From Chlamydoabsidia padenii (lineage: Eukaryota > Mucoromycota > Mucoromycetes > Mucorales > Cunninghamellaceae), in assembly GCA_025330725.1 (NCBI GenBank), contig JAIWND010000005.1, positions 1,302,001 through 1,366,000 on the forward strand: a DNA stretch of 64,000 nucleotides, given 5' to 3'. This document shows, one piece after another, positions 26,341 to 44,615 of the stretch. The position numbers were made by a program, and so were the translations under genes. The notes beneath the pieces are model-generated. The model worked only from the letters and a program-made list of their open reading frames with translations. It had not been told where the DNA came from and did not search any database. Position 1 is the stretch's first letter, and each line of letters opens with the position of its first letter.

Positions 26341-26882
26341 TTTACATCATCAACAGCATCAACAGTAACGGCACAAATTGTATTCAAGTACTTATTCGGT
26401 GGCAACAATTCTTGGAAAGAGAATATGGGCCATTACCTTCCACGAGAAGGAGGTGTGATGTAGTAATGGTAAGTTGCATGAACCACTCATATCCGTATTA
26501 TCGCTAACTGAAGTTTTCATTCGCCGACTAATTACTTCAAAATTAAAAGTTACGCATGCACATCACCCAACTTGTCAATCACTTTCTTAGTTATGGGATA
26601 TATATGTAGGAAAGTGATGACACTGTACTATTCAACTTATATAAACTATATGCTGTAGTATAAACGCTTGTTATGTTTCCTCCCGCTACAGTATGATAGT
26701 ATATGGTGATATCTTCACCATGATCATGTACTGTATGCTTTTCTTTATCTTAAAATAGCATTCCTTCGTAAAAGCATTCGTGGTATGTATTATGTTTGCT
26801 TTGTAAGATGATGGGTACTGATCATTGATAAGATACCTCCAAGGCATGCTGATGATAGTACTGGCATGCCCAAAAAGGGAAG

Positions 26883-26895
26883 CCGGGATTTAAAA
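26883..26895 (+). promoter_or_regulatory. CGGGATTTRAA motif (exact)
   Basis: CCGGGATTTAAAA, about 300 bases upstream of the Rpn3 start codon. Confidence 0.55.
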
Positions 26896-27073
26896 ATTGT
26901 CTTTCTTCCTCTACCCCTTCTCAAGCTACCATCGTCCATGGTATATAAAATAAAGTCTTTTTTAATACACGCTTTTAAATAAAGTCATTATATATAAGGG
27001 TTTCGATCAGTGTGATTGATCAATGCCAGTTTTTAGGGTACTCCATTGCCATCCTGAATTTCACCTGAATGAT

Positions 27074-27086
27074 ATCAAACCCCGCC
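27074..27086 (-). promoter_or_regulatory. Motif variant ATCAAACCCCGCC
   Basis: Located 107 bases upstream of the Rpn3 start. It keeps the CCCGCC half but has ATCAAA in place of TTCAAA. Confidence 0.4.
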
Positions 27087-27192
27087 CAAGTGACGTGGAA
27101 TCAAAAAAAGTGCCGCGTATTCTAAGGTCCTTTTTTTCTTCTTTTTCCTTCTCCTTCTCTTCCCACATTATTTATCACAAGAAGAAACAAGT

Positions 27193-28778
27193 ATGGTTAA
27201 CACGGAACAAAAACAAGACAAAGTGGAACATGTGGATGCTATGGAAGTAGAAGAAGATGAAACAGCAAAACTACTACGTCTGGAAAAAGAAGCTGCAACA
27301 TCATTATTCAACGGTAAAGGAACAAGAAGATCTGTGAAAGGACGTGGTACTAATCATGACATGTTTTGTTGCTTGTTGTATCGTTAGATCTAAAACGCAA
27401 CTGCTCTTTGCTGGAAAGGGCGGTCGACACCATCGAATCAAGATTTACGACTCGTGTCTTACGAACTCTACCTTCTATCCGTCGCCGTCTTACCGCACCT
27501 GTTTTGGCACAGATCATCAATGAAGCATATGGAAATGGTAAGCTACTAAACTTATACATGATGTACTGTCCACTTAACTTTTAACTAATACTTAAATAGA
27601 TGAACGAAAGAATGACCTCCTCAAGTTATTAGGTGAAGTAAGTATAGAGACATAGGAGAACATGTGTTTTGACACTTAATGCTTGAATATATTGATAGAC
27701 TATCGAAAGTATGGACGTGGATGACAATGACAAAAAATCAACTATTTTACCTGAAATCGATATTTATTTACATCTCAACGTGCTCATCTACTTGCTGGAT
27801 AAAAACGAACTGGAAAAGGTATGTAATCAATGTCACGAGGATAGGTAACTGTATGGGAAAGGGGTAAAAGTAGGTTATAACCTCATTCTCTTTAATGTTA
27901 GGGGCTCCAATTGGCAAACAACACTGTCAATCGATTAGTACCTCTTAACCGACGGACTTTGGATCTACTTGCTGCTCGAATTTACTTTTACCATGCACGC
28001 TTTTACGAACTAGTAGATCGCTTGGCTGACATTCGACCGTAAGTAAATAATAGTAATAATAATTTATAGTAATAAGGATGACACGAATAACTGACATGTC
28101 ATTTCTTTTTTGGGGTATAGTATGCAATTAGCCGCTCATCGAACTGCTAGTTTACGACATGACGATGAAACTCAGGTAATAAAAATAAAAAATAAAAAAA
28201 AAGAAATAAAAGGCAAATAGCATACTTTATTAGTGGACCAATCATACTGACATTTGATTTTTATTCTCTTTACTCTTTTGAAATAGGCCACTTTACTTAA
28301 CTTGCTACTACGAAACTACTTTGTCCACAATCTATATGATCAAGCTGATAAACTCCTCTCCAAGAGCACATTCCCTGAAAACGCCGGAAACAATCAAGCT
28401 GCTCGGTATGCTTACTATCTTGGGCGCATCAAGGCACTCCAATTGGATTACACCTCGGCTCACACATTCCTCACTCAAGCGATTCGCAAGGCTCCCCAAA
28501 ACAATGTTACTGCAGGATTCCAACAAAGTGTAAGAATAATCATGTTTACTACATGTATACCCACCTTGTTTTTTTTTTACTAATGTTTATCCTCCCCTTC
28601 TCTTTCAAATAGGTGAACAAGTTCTTCCTTGTGGTTCAACTACTGATGGGTGAAATCCCAGAACGGTCTTTGTTCAGACAACCTGTGCTGAAGAAGGCCC
28701 TTATCCCATACCTCCATATAACTCAAGGTAAGTAAACATGGACATGGGAATGACTTTATACTAATAACACTTTTCTCT

Positions 28779-28832
<54 letters not shown>

Positions 28833-29173
28833 GACAGCCGTTCGAATCGGTGACTTGAACAAATTCCAAGAAGGATTGGCTCAATTTGGTGATGTCTTCA
28901 AGAAGGACAAGACTTATACTCTGATTCTTCGTTTGCGCCATAACGTTATCAAGACTGGAATCCGTATGATCAGTTTGTCTTACTCCAAGATCTCATTACG
29001 TGATATCTGTATCAAATTGCACCTCGACAGTGAAGAAGACGCTCAATTCATTGTGGCTAAAGCGATTCGCGATGGTGTCATTGATGCTACTTTGGATCAT
29101 AATCGTGGATATATGAAGAGCAAGGTAGGATTAGGAAATGATGCCAAATTCGGATGTATTAATGTATTGCTTT

Positions 29174-29241
<68 letters not shown>

Positions 29242-29473
29242 ATAGGAAATCATCGACATCTATTCCACCAATGAACCTCAATCTGCCTTCCACCAACGTA
29301 TCAGCTTCTGCTTGAATCTCCACAATGATGCAGTCAAGGCCATGCGATTCCCATTGGATGCTCATCGAAAGGAACTGGCCACCGCCGAGGCCGTTCGGGA
29401 ACGTGAAAAGGAACTGGTACAAGAAATTGCTGAAGGTGGCGATATGGATGATGGAGATGACTTTTATGAATGA
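27193..29473 (+). CDS. RPN3: 26S proteasome non-ATPase regulatory subunit Rpn3 (PSMD3)
   Basis: A structural subunit of the proteasome lid, needed for degradation of ubiquitinated proteins. About ten exons join in frame from [10 protein letters not shown] to DDGDDFYE, giving close to 490 residues, the normal length. The conserved N-terminal part ([20 protein letters not shown]) is followed by TPR-like helical repeats ([39 protein letters not shown]). A C-terminal PCI domain follows ([20 protein letters not shown], then [20 protein letters not shown]). Two introns are dominated by simple repeats: one has 50 consecutive T and the last has about 22 GTT units. Identity is very secure. Confidence 0.97.
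28782..28831 (+). repeat. T50 homopolymer inside an RPN3 intron
   Basis: Fifty consecutive T residues make up most of this intron, ending six bases before the acceptor GGACAG. It acts as an extreme polypyrimidine tract. Confidence 0.95.
29174..29241 (+). repeat. (GTT)n repeat inside the last RPN3 intron
   Basis: About 22 copies of GTT fill more than half of the intron at 29125-29245, directly before the acceptor TATAG. Confidence 0.9.
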
Positions 29474-30010
29474 TTAGACTATCATGGACAATCCTTAGTT
29501 TAGGAAACCCCTTTTTTATTAGTTATACTATTTACAAATAAAAATATACTGTTTTTTTTATTGTCTATCTCTCTCTCTTCACAGTAGGAATGCCTTTACT
29601 GATGCGATCAAAAGACATTCAAATCACATATAGTGGCCAATATGTATAATCGAAATCATTGTCCTAATGTTAACGAATAGAATGGTTATATCCATGATAT
29701 CATTCACAGCATTCATCTCATCTAGATAGGAGCAAGCAGATTATGCAAAACCTTCTTCCTTCGGAGTTGGCGGTGTTTGAAATGTAAAGGTTGTGGACCT
29801 GGAAATCTGCTGATTTGAACGTACCTTCTTTGATCAATATTAAAACACCGCAACATGCATGACAACACAGAATGACACCTCTCAACATAATTAGACAATG
29901 GTTAATTAATTCGAAGTAAGTTTATTATAAATGTAGGATGATTGATCAAAAACTAAATCAAATAAATCTATTACTGGTTCTACCCTCCGCCATCCCTTTA
30001 GAGATACCCA
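29474..30010. other. Intergenic region between convergent genes
   Basis: 3' flanks of Rpn3 and the homocysteine methyltransferase gene. An AATAAA-like signal (CAAATAAAAATA) lies about 60 bases after the Rpn3 stop. No gene or shared motif was seen. Confidence 0.6.
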
Positions 30011-31227
30011 TCAGGTGGTCTTGAGTTTAGAAAGCAGCCGAATATGTTCGAGTTCGGTACCACAGCAGCCACCCATCATCACGTTCGAGCCACAAATTTC
30101 CACCGCCTCGGTCATAATGTCGCAAAACAGTTTTGGTGAAGCTTTCGATCCAGGTCTCCAACTTCTTTCTTCAGCATCCCAGATTTGTCCGCCATCAGGA
30201 TAAAGTACCACCGCTTTACCCGTCTGTTGTTGTTTTTTCGCCAATACTGTCACGAGACTTGGGATGTAGGTCAGTTTTGTACAGTTCACACCAACCGCCA
30301 CCACAGAATCCACATTATCGTAATAATCCACACATCGTTCGAGTAGAGTGCCATCCGAGATCTTGTCATTTGATTGGCATGAGAAGGATATCGCTACAGG
30401 TGGCAAAGGTGAGCTCCATGTCTGGATCAAATCACGGATTGCTTCGGCTTCCAAGGATGAAGGGATGGTTTCAAACAAGATCAAATCGATGCCAGGTTCT
30501 ATTAAGACACAGTTTAGTTATCGTATTCATAACAACCCTCTGATTATATAGCTTTTCATTTTTGTTTGTTACCTTGTAAGAATAAGAGTAATCGGTCTTT
30601 ATGGAATTGGATCAGTTCGTGTTTTGTGATGACGCCATAATCCCCAGTATATTCGGCACCATTGGCACACTTGGCACCATAGCAGCTCATAGATAGAGCG
30701 ATTAATCTTGGTTGGGTGTCCAAAGGATGAGTTTTCTTGAAGGTGTCCCGCGCTTCTCGAGCCAAAGAAACACTTTTCTTCATCAAAGATTGTGCTTGTA
30801 GTTGAGTGTAGCCTGCTTTTAAGAATCCTTCCATTGTCGCTTGATAGCTACACGTGGTTGCAACATTAGCCCCGGCTTCAAAGTAGGAGAGGTGGATGGC
30901 CTAAAGTATCAAATGTCAAAAAGAATGAGTACATTCGGGAAAAAAGCAACAGCCTTTTATGTCAGTTTAATGTATACATATATCATTTCCTTCTTTTTTT
31001 TTTTTTTTTTTTTTTTTTTGATAAGCATCTTACCTTAATAGCATCGGGGTCTTCGTCCAAGCACTTTGCTGACCACAAGTTCCCTGTAAAGTAAAGATTA
31101 TAAAGTTACATCATTGTACAACCCATTCAACAGTGAGTATGTCTGTACCTGTAAGGTCCTTGCCATATTGACGTTCGAGTTCTGTTGCAAAACCACCATC
31201 GAGTATGAGAGGGAAAGGTGATGACAT
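30011..31227 (-). CDS. Homocysteine S-methyltransferase (Mht1/Sam4-like)
   Basis: Transfers a methyl group from S-methylmethionine or S-adenosylmethionine to homocysteine, making methionine in the cytosol. Four exons join in frame from MSSPFPLILDGGFATELERQ to LLSKLKTT, about 330 residues. The N-terminal DGG-A-ELE motif, ALSMSCYGAKCANGAEYTGD, ILFETIPSSLEAEAI and the zinc ligands GVNC and GGCCGT are all present, so the enzyme should be active. The length and single-domain layout match Mht1/Sam4 rather than cobalamin-dependent MetH. An exact copy of the shared motif lies 84 bases upstream of the start. Confidence 0.95.
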
Positions 31228-31310
31228 TTTTGGACAAAGTAAAGAGAAGAGCAAGAGATTTTTTTTTTTTTCAAAGAGATTTTTTATTTAAAAATATGAA
31301 GTCTAAACTA

Positions 31311-31321
31311 TTCAAATCCCG
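31311..31321 (-). promoter_or_regulatory. CGGGATTTRAA motif (exact)
   Basis: TTCAAATCCCG on the + strand, 84 bases upstream of the homocysteine methyltransferase start. Confidence 0.6.
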
Positions 31322-31983
31322 AGACACAGAGTGCAAACCTATATAGTGTAAAATGAAATTAGTAAAGATTCAATACCAAAACAATGATCAGTATGAGTCC
31401 TTCTACAAGAATCAATCAATGATATCAGAATCTATAGTCTTCGATCATGGGATTGATCTGAGTTAGCATGAAATAGAATATAAAATCATCCTTTTGAAGA
31501 TCATTGATTGAGCCTTGATAAAAAGTACTTCATGCCTTTTTTTTTTTTTTGCGCAAACTTACCTAATAGTTGCTACACTTGGATAGACCATTGCCCAACA
31601 TAATCCTAAACTATATCCCTAATACCTATAACCTATAATAAAAGTAAGAATAAGTATCATTGTGTACTTTTTCAGCAAAAATGCATCGAGTATTATCAAA
31701 AAGATTCATATAATCAGAAGTTTGTTTGGCAAAGCTGCATGGTATCGACATAAACGATTTCCGCCTGGGGCGGCAGCATTCATCATACTAGAATCCTTTC
31801 AACATACTCTTTGTTTATATATTTTCACAAAACCTTACCTTTTTATATAGACTACAATGAATTAAAATAATAAAAAGTAAACATAAAAAGGTTGGGATAA
31901 AAAAAAAGCTCTTTTATAAAGATGGGGCAGAAAAATTTTTTGTGTGAGCAGTCGCTAGCACAAGCCCCTAATGAATGGGATGT

Positions 31984-31996
31984 TTCAAATCCCGCC
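31984..31996 (-). promoter_or_regulatory. Extended motif TTCAAATCCCGCC (exact)
   Basis: Identical over 13 bases to the copy at 18316. It lies about 760 bases upstream of the homocysteine methyltransferase start. Confidence 0.5.
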
Positions 31997-32185
31997 ATGG
32001 GATCGATCGAAGCTCGATTACCATAAAGTAGTAAAAGCACAAATGGGCTATATAGATATCCCTTTGATAAATATATAGCACTGATGATGTTTTTTATACT
32101 TTGCTAAAAGTTTTAGTCATGTACTTATCACCATTGAAGGGCATCATTACGATACCCCTCATAGTAAAATAATGCATAATTTTCA

Positions 32186-32197
32186 TTCAAACCCCGC
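32186..32197 (-). promoter_or_regulatory. Motif variant TTCAAACCCCGC
   Basis: A second CCCCGC-type copy about 200 bases beyond the one at 31984, followed within 10 bases by another ACCCCGCC. Confidence 0.4.
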
Positions 32198-32687
32198 ATG
32201 CACACCCCGCCATCAGTTAAACAGGACAATCCCAAACTTTATTTATGAAGAAAGACTATACAAACTACATTATTATTATTCTGCCCATGTCTAATCAACC
32301 AACAAATTCATCATACCCAGAGACACTAGAGAGGCCAGCACTTGCATTAGATGTCAGAAGATCTACCTCCAGCCCATATTCGCCAGGTATCACACGTTAA
32401 GAAAGATCGCCATAATAAGAGTAGAGGGTCTGTCAAAGTCGTTGGTTACCATAACAAAAGTCGTATTGGGTAGCCACATAAAGTAATATAATGCTTCATC
32501 AATGAATGATAAATGATGGATTCATATCCATATAATATATTGAAGAAGTAAAAGTTAGAGAGAGAGAGAGAGAGAGAGAGTGTGTGTGTGTGTGTGTGTG
32601 ATCAGATAAAGATGATATGTATTCGATTGGTCAGTAGTTTGATGTGATATTGGGTTTCAATTCAGTAGTTGTTCTAATAAGATTTGT

Positions 32688-34095
32688 TTAATGCTTTTTG
32701 AGTGATTTGACTAAATAATCCATATAGAGAGCGTATCCAGATCCAACCACTTGGCCAATTAGGGCCAAAAGAGTATCAAGGAAGAAGTTGTTTGAAGGAG
32801 AGACACCTATGGCATAGTTAAATAACAGTATCAGTAACACATCCACACACCTATTCGTCCTATTATAATTATTTTCCATTACCTCTTGTAGTACATCGAA
32901 GGAGATTGGATAAAAGGTCCACCATGATCATGTAATGTCCAGCATACAAACCTAAAATTACATAAAAGTATGAGTCATGTCATCATACATGTTAACTATT
33001 GACAATTCATTCATTCATTACCTTTCATTAACGATTTGGCACAATCTTCAGGTGTCTGGGGTTCATTAGCACCTTCGATTTCCTTTGTCACATCAGGTTT
33101 GGTTTCATTCTAAGTTATACAAATCATAAAAAGGGTTTATCATTAAGATCATTTTTGATGACACAAGATGTTATTACTTTACCTCTTTATCAAAGCCAGG
33201 TGATTGTATACCGCCTGGGAAAAAGATGTGGACACCAATACCATATTGCTGGAGTTCGTTTCGTAAGGTATCGGCTAATCCACGGACAGCATACTTTGTG
33301 GGAGAGTAGCTACCATACCCTGCAAAACTAAGCATACCCAACATTGATGACACAAAGACAATCTTGCCACCCTTGATACCAGAATCCCGCATTCGAGTGG
33401 CAGCCATCTATTAAAGAAGAAGTTGAGTCTAACCGTTAAACTGTACCTAACCCGTCCCCCACCTTTTTTTTTCACCTACGTGAGCGACATATACTTGACC
33501 AAGATAGTTTAGTTGAATTGCCTTGTCAAAGTCTTCTAGGGAATAATCCAGAAAGAATTTAGGATAAGAGGCACCTAACAATAGCATCAAATGGTTAGTT
33601 AATATTATGTATAGGCAGAAGGAATTAGTTGGTCATTTTCTTTACCTGCACAAGCAAATATACAGTCAGGATTCCTAGCCATCTTGGTCTGAGCTTCATC
33701 AAAGGCACGTGCGACATCTTCTTTGGAAGTAACATCAGCACTAATAGCAATCACCTTTTGAGTTTCCGAGTGCCTATATTTCTGCAAACAAGGTTAATTA
33801 GACATACGATAATGACTTTATTCTTTTGATAATATTCTCTTACCTTAATTTCCAATACAGCATTATCCAGTTCTTCCTTTTTCCGTGCCACAATGGTGAT
33901 ATCTGCGCCCACTTTAGCAAGTTCGATAGCAAGACTTTTACCCAACCCACTGCTTCCACCGGTGATAAAACAGTGCTTTCCAGAAGGTACAAATTTGACT
34001 CGTGTTAGATGATTGCATAGTCGTTCAATAATGATAGCCACAACAGTTGCTGCCCCAAGTGCGGTAATCACAGAAGCCCAAGGTGGAAAAGCCAT
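32688..34095 (-). CDS. TSC10: 3-ketodihydrosphingosine reductase (Tsc10/KDSR)
   Basis: Catalyses the second step of sphingolipid synthesis at the ER, reducing 3-ketodihydrosphingosine to dihydrosphingosine with NADPH. Exons join in frame from MAFPPWASVITALGAA to LVKSLKKH, about 330 residues. An N-terminal hydrophobic segment precedes the short-chain dehydrogenase fold. The nucleotide-binding motif is CFITGGSSGLGKSLA, and the catalytic residues are the serine in VFVSSMLGML and the YxxxK in YSPTKYAV. A C-terminal hydrophobic segment (FLDTLLALIGQVVGSGYAL) probably adds a second anchor. Motif copies lie 59 and 104 bases upstream of the start. Confidence 0.95.
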
Positions 34096-34586
34096 TGGTG
34101 AATTGTTGTAAAAAAAAAAAAAAGGTGAAAGAGAGGCGCGACAAGGGGGGGAATTTTTAATCCCGTTTTATTTGTTAATGATTGGAGAGATGTCAATAGC
34201 GGGATTTAAAATACTTTAGACGGGGTGTGAATATGGACTAATGCATAAGTGTCGGGCCATATCAGCACAGATGGTACATGCTGAACTATCCTTTCTGTAT
34301 ATGACATTGGACCTGCTTCTACATTTTCTTTTTCTTTTTGGTCATATAAAACGATATATTACACAATCATCAAAGTGCGTAGGATAGTAAAAATAATAGT
34401 ATTTCTTTATTCAAATTTGATATATGTATAAAGATTAAAGGGGATGAAGGAGATTATCGGAAGGTTAAGATGGGAGACATACATACTAAACTGAATAATA
34501 GCTAGATAAGTAATAAAAAAAAAAAGAGTAAAAAATCAGAGAGGAAGAGTAGGGCAGGTAGTATGATATGAGATAGCAGTCTTGGT
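34096..34586. other. Promoter region of TSC10
   Basis: Holds two oppositely oriented copies of the shared motif within about 60 bases and the 3' flank of the Rab5 gene. Nothing else is visible. Confidence 0.6.
34154..34211. promoter_or_regulatory. Two opposed shared-motif copies upstream of TSC10
   Basis: TTTTTAATCCCG (34154-34165, variant) and GCGGGATTTAAAA (34199-34211, exact core) lie 59 and 104 bases upstream of the start codon. Confidence 0.55.
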
Positions 34587-36070
34587 TCAACCTAAACAAA
34601 AGAACCATCGTAAAGAAAAGAGTCAGTGATTCATATTTTAAACAAGGAAGAATCTTGTTACTTACAAGCACAGCCACTGCTGCCCTGAGATTGATCCAAA
34701 TCTACACCATTTCGAATATTCAAACGTCGTCCACCGCGTGCTGTATCTTGTTGCTGATCTAGAGGCATTCGTTTTGCTAATCAAGATGGTCATAAAAAAA
34801 AAGTTGTTAATGTATGATTAGAACAAATGTCCATCCATTGTCTTTTATTACTTACCGATCATTGTGAATAGATCGTTTACATTGTGAGCCGACTTTGCAG
34901 ATGTTTCTATAAACAGTAGTCCATTTTCTTCAGCATAAGCCCGAGCGACCTTTTTGATCGATAGATATAGGTTAGTCACTTTTATTTTATCTTTACCTAT
35001 CACCCCTGTTTTATCCTATTCTTACATCTGTTTCCACCACCCTGCGAGATTCGAGATCCGTTTTATTGCCACAAAGAGCGATGACTATATCAGGTTCAGC
35101 TTGACGTTGTAATTCATCCACCCACATCTTGGCTTTATCCAAGGAGGACTTTATATAAACACAAATAATCGAGCAAACATATTAGTCATCACAATGATAC
35201 ATACGAGAGCCCTGTTATTTACTTACAGATTGTGTAATATCATACATCACCACGGCGCAGTTTGCACCACGATAATACATTGGGGCCAAGCTCTATATAT
35301 ATCAAAAAGAAGAGTCAACCTTTTTTTGTTAGAGGCTATTTTACTTAATATCATCCAATATCGATTTACCTTGTATCGTTCTTGACCAGCAGTATCCCTA
35401 AAACAAAATGACATCAATCATATTGCGTTTACATTCAAGGTGTCTTGCTATCTTACCAAATTTCAAACTTCACCACAGTATTATCATCCAGAGTAATGGT
35501 CTGGGCCAAGAAGGCAGCTATAAAAAGAAGGAGAAAGAGCATGATGTTAGTTAATACAATAAAAACCATTTGATCATACTTGATATGATACCAAGCATAT
35601 CTAATACCTACCTCCAATTGTGCTTTCCCTGTACTCGTCAAAGTGATCTTTGACAAAACGCATTACCAAACTAATAAAAGAGAGAGAGAGGAGTAGATAC
35701 ACACATTTATATGTATATAAGAAGAGTTAGTCAAGTGAGCATACAAAGTAGATTTAAAGCAAAGAAACCAAACGTCTTGGCATTCTATCTACCCAGCCCT
35801 AGTCATTGGTAATAGTCATGTCTATAACCAAAACCTGTTTCTTTTCTTCTTGTTCGATACACACCTTGATTTTCCTACAGCAGATTCACCTACAAGGGAT
35901 TAAACAAACAAAGAGGTAAACAAATAATATATACATATTGGGTGAGCATGGTGGTTTAAATGATGGTATGAGGATTATCAAATGCAAGGGAGAGGGAGGG
36001 TTGGTGCTGTAAGCTTACCTAGAAGTACCAGTTTGAATTGATGAGTTCGTCCTTGAGCGTTTCGAGACAT
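34587..36070 (-). CDS. Rab5-type GTPase (Ypt51/Vps21 family)
   Basis: Controls early endosome fusion. Many short exons join from [18 protein letters not shown] to a C-terminus GSSGCAC. The P-loop is GESAVGKSS, the effector region ESTIGAAFLAQT, switch [22 protein letters not shown], and the guanine-specificity motifs are GNKTDLE and ETSAK; all are Rab5-typical. The last intron (34664-34665 donor, acceptor at 34592-34593) matters. Spliced, the message ends Cys-Ala-Cys-stop, a normal CxC double geranylgeranylation signal. Unspliced, it would read CACK-stop. I therefore place the stop at 34587-34589. An exact motif copy lies about 126 bases upstream. Confidence 0.93.
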
Positions 36071-36615
36071 TTAAAGATATATTTGTGTACTGTGATAATT
36101 ATTAATTAAAGAGGTAGTAGTGTAAAAGAAAGAAAAAGAAAAAAGAAAAAAAGAAAGAGGAGATAGTTCAGCAGGTAAGTTCAATATCCGCTATAGCGCG
36201 GGATTTGAAATGTAGAATCATGCTGTGGGTCACGTTTTGACAAGTGGTGTTGCAGAAATGATAACGACTTTTGACACCACCTGAGTATTAAATGATGACA
36301 GTGACATTATAGAGAGAGAAAGAGAAGAAAATAAACGCTATTCATAGTCAGTTATTAAATACAGTATGACAATAGACATAAGATGATTAAATAGTTCGAG
36401 TCATGTTTTTTATTGGTAGATCAAAGTAAATATTAATATCTAAATAGGTCAATAAAAGGAGATACACTATATAGGAATAACAGCATCAAGCCATTAGACA
36501 TAACAAAGCCACCTTGAATAGGAGAGAGATGGAGAGGTGTAGAGGGACAATAATAACAGTAATAAGTAATAGTAAAGATGAAAAATATAAAAAAAAGGAA
36601 TTAAGAGTCGCCTCA
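36071..36615. other. Promoter region of the Rab5 gene
   Basis: GA-rich leader (about 36130-36160), one exact motif copy, and the 3' flank of the dehydratase gene. No gene is supported. Confidence 0.6.
36196..36209 (+). promoter_or_regulatory. CGGGATTTRAA motif (exact)
   Basis: GCGCGGGATTTGAA, 126 bases upstream of the Rab5 start. Confidence 0.6.
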
Positions 36616-38228
<1,613 letters not shown>

Positions 38229-38794
38229 TATATAGTAGGAATAAAAAAAAAAAGTATTAACAATACAAAAAAAAAAAAAAAAAGGATGGATGAGAGAGGG
38301 AAGAATGGAAAAGTGTGGAAAGAAAAATATAATTGTAGTCGGGATTCAAAATTTCGTTGAGCGTCCGTTTTTTATTTTTTTTTTGATGATATACTTGTCA
38401 AGTTTCAAGTGGCACTATGGTGAGTGCAAGAACTTGTCGGTTTCTTAGTGGAGGATAAGAGAAGAGTCAAGGTCGAAAGTCTGTGATTGTGATTTACCCG
38501 GTTAATGAATGTTTGTGCCATGTTTACTAAAGATGTAAGTGGCGGTCCCTTAATTTCAACCATCACTAAAATAACCATTTGGGCTCGGAAGCCAATCCTA
38601 TTGCCATTGATTGGTCAATGATCTGGTTCATCAAAAGATACCGCCCCCCTAAAGATATAACCCCCGCCCAACATCAAATTATATATTTTATAAAGTGCCT
38701 AGATCATTTCTTTATAAAGCCATCATCAGTCATCATAAAAATAGACACATCGATCTTTATTAAGGTACAACACATTTATAATTAAGAGTCTATA
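38229..38794. other. Promoter region of the NDP-glucose dehydratase gene
   Basis: Contains two A runs close to the start codon, the motif variant at 38340 and the 3' flank of the ISWI gene. No gene is supported. Confidence 0.6.
38340..38351 (+). promoter_or_regulatory. Motif variant CGGGATTCAAAA
   Basis: One base different from the consensus, 112 bases upstream of the NDP-glucose dehydratase start. Confidence 0.45.
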
Positions 38795-43427
<4,633 letters not shown>

Positions 43428-43700
43428 TGGCTTTGATGGTCTTTATAAATCAAACTTTGGAGAGTGAAGAAAGAAAGAAACAAAAGAAAAAAGAGATTGC
43501 ATTGAAATTAAATATGGAGCCGTGACGCTGATTTTTTGGGGCCGCTCCACAAAATTGCATATTCTTTTTTTTTCCTTCCTTCCTTTCACAACATGGTGGG
43601 TTTTCATACTTGATTTAGATATGATCATTATACTAAAGTTTACTCTTATATATAACTTTATATACAAGGTGCTAATACTCTACTATTAGACTCTCCTATT
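43428..43700. other. Promoter region of the ISWI gene
   Basis: AT-rich with a T run near 43565. No exact shared motif was seen within 300 bases of this start, unlike several neighbours. Confidence 0.5.
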
Positions 43701-43719
43701 GAAACTCTCTACTAACGAT

Positions 43720-44615
43720 TGCCTTGTAAAGGGTAAGTTGATTTACCTTGATATTCTTCTTCATTCCACTCCATTATATTAACTGTTATTCTCATTGTAG
43801 AAACTGCATCAAGTTATATCGTCTTTGACGGAACTTTAACTTTTGGCATATTCAACTATTGGAACTGATTCACCACTTGTCCTCTACTCCACCAACGTAA
43901 CAAAGTCGAAAGCAAAGAGACCATTACTCGCTCTGCTCGAACAACCACATTTACCCAACACAGCAATAGTAAACTAGATATCAACGACTCCTGCTCCATC
44001 ATGTTATTTATCAACTCTTCCGATCACATTTAAAAATTCATCTTGCACCAGCTCTGCAATGAATACTTGGTCGGTCTTGACTCTTATACAACCAGTTTGA
44101 ACAAACGCTGTCGGAACATTCCCCTCATACAACAATCCATTGATATCTCGACTGGATGCATCTTGGGCGCTTTTATATTATACTCTCACCAAGATGCTTC
44201 GGGGGCGGAGGCGTGATAGTTTATGCCTTCAATTACGATGATATAGGCCAAAGGTGGATGGATCAAGGAACACAAACGATTTGATACAAGCGCTACCATC
44301 ACCACCTGACAGTGACATCATGGATCTAATGGCTCACTCATCTAGCATGGTATTCAACAACAATAACAATAATAACCATACTTTACCCAACTGTATCATC
44401 CATTAACAGTAGCATTGTTTACAATACAACAACTAAATCATCAACATCTCCTTATCTTTGCAATTGTGAGCGCACATGGTGTACAATCATAGACAACACT
44501 AATCAAGATCAAACTATTCAAACGACAACTGGGATCAACAAAGAAGGCGAAGAAGGATCTTTAGCAGTAGTGAACACAACAAAAAAGAAGGGTATATTAC
44601 CTTCCCCTTAGTAAT
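43720..44615 (+). pseudogene. Relic of an unidentified spliced gene
   Basis: Protein-like stretches occur in shifting frames on the + strand: SKLDINDSCSIMLFINSSD, then SLNKRCRNIPLIQQSIDIS, a hydrophobic CILGAFILYS, an Asn-rich tract after PPDSDIMDLMAHSSSMVF, and a tail with TTGINKEGEEGSLAVV. At least three stops or frame changes interrupt them. A plausible intron (GTAAGTTGA to CATTGTAG, about 43734-43800) lies at the start. I do not recognise a family. It could also be a fast-evolving gene with introns I failed to place. Confidence 0.3.

Larger units (their letters stand above)
26341..27192. other. Promoter region of RPN3
   Basis: AT-rich sequence ending at the Rpn3 start. It carries an exact motif copy about 300 bases upstream (26883) and a variant 107 bases upstream (27074). 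A CT-rich leader precedes the ATG. Confidence 0.6.
31228..32687. other. Intergenic region
   Basis: Promoter of the homocysteine methyltransferase gene and 3' flank of TSC10. It holds an exact motif copy at 31311, an extended exact copy at 31984 (TTCAAATCCCGCC) and a variant at 32186. A GA-then-GT dinucleotide tract lies at about 32558-32600. No gene is supported. Confidence 0.6.
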
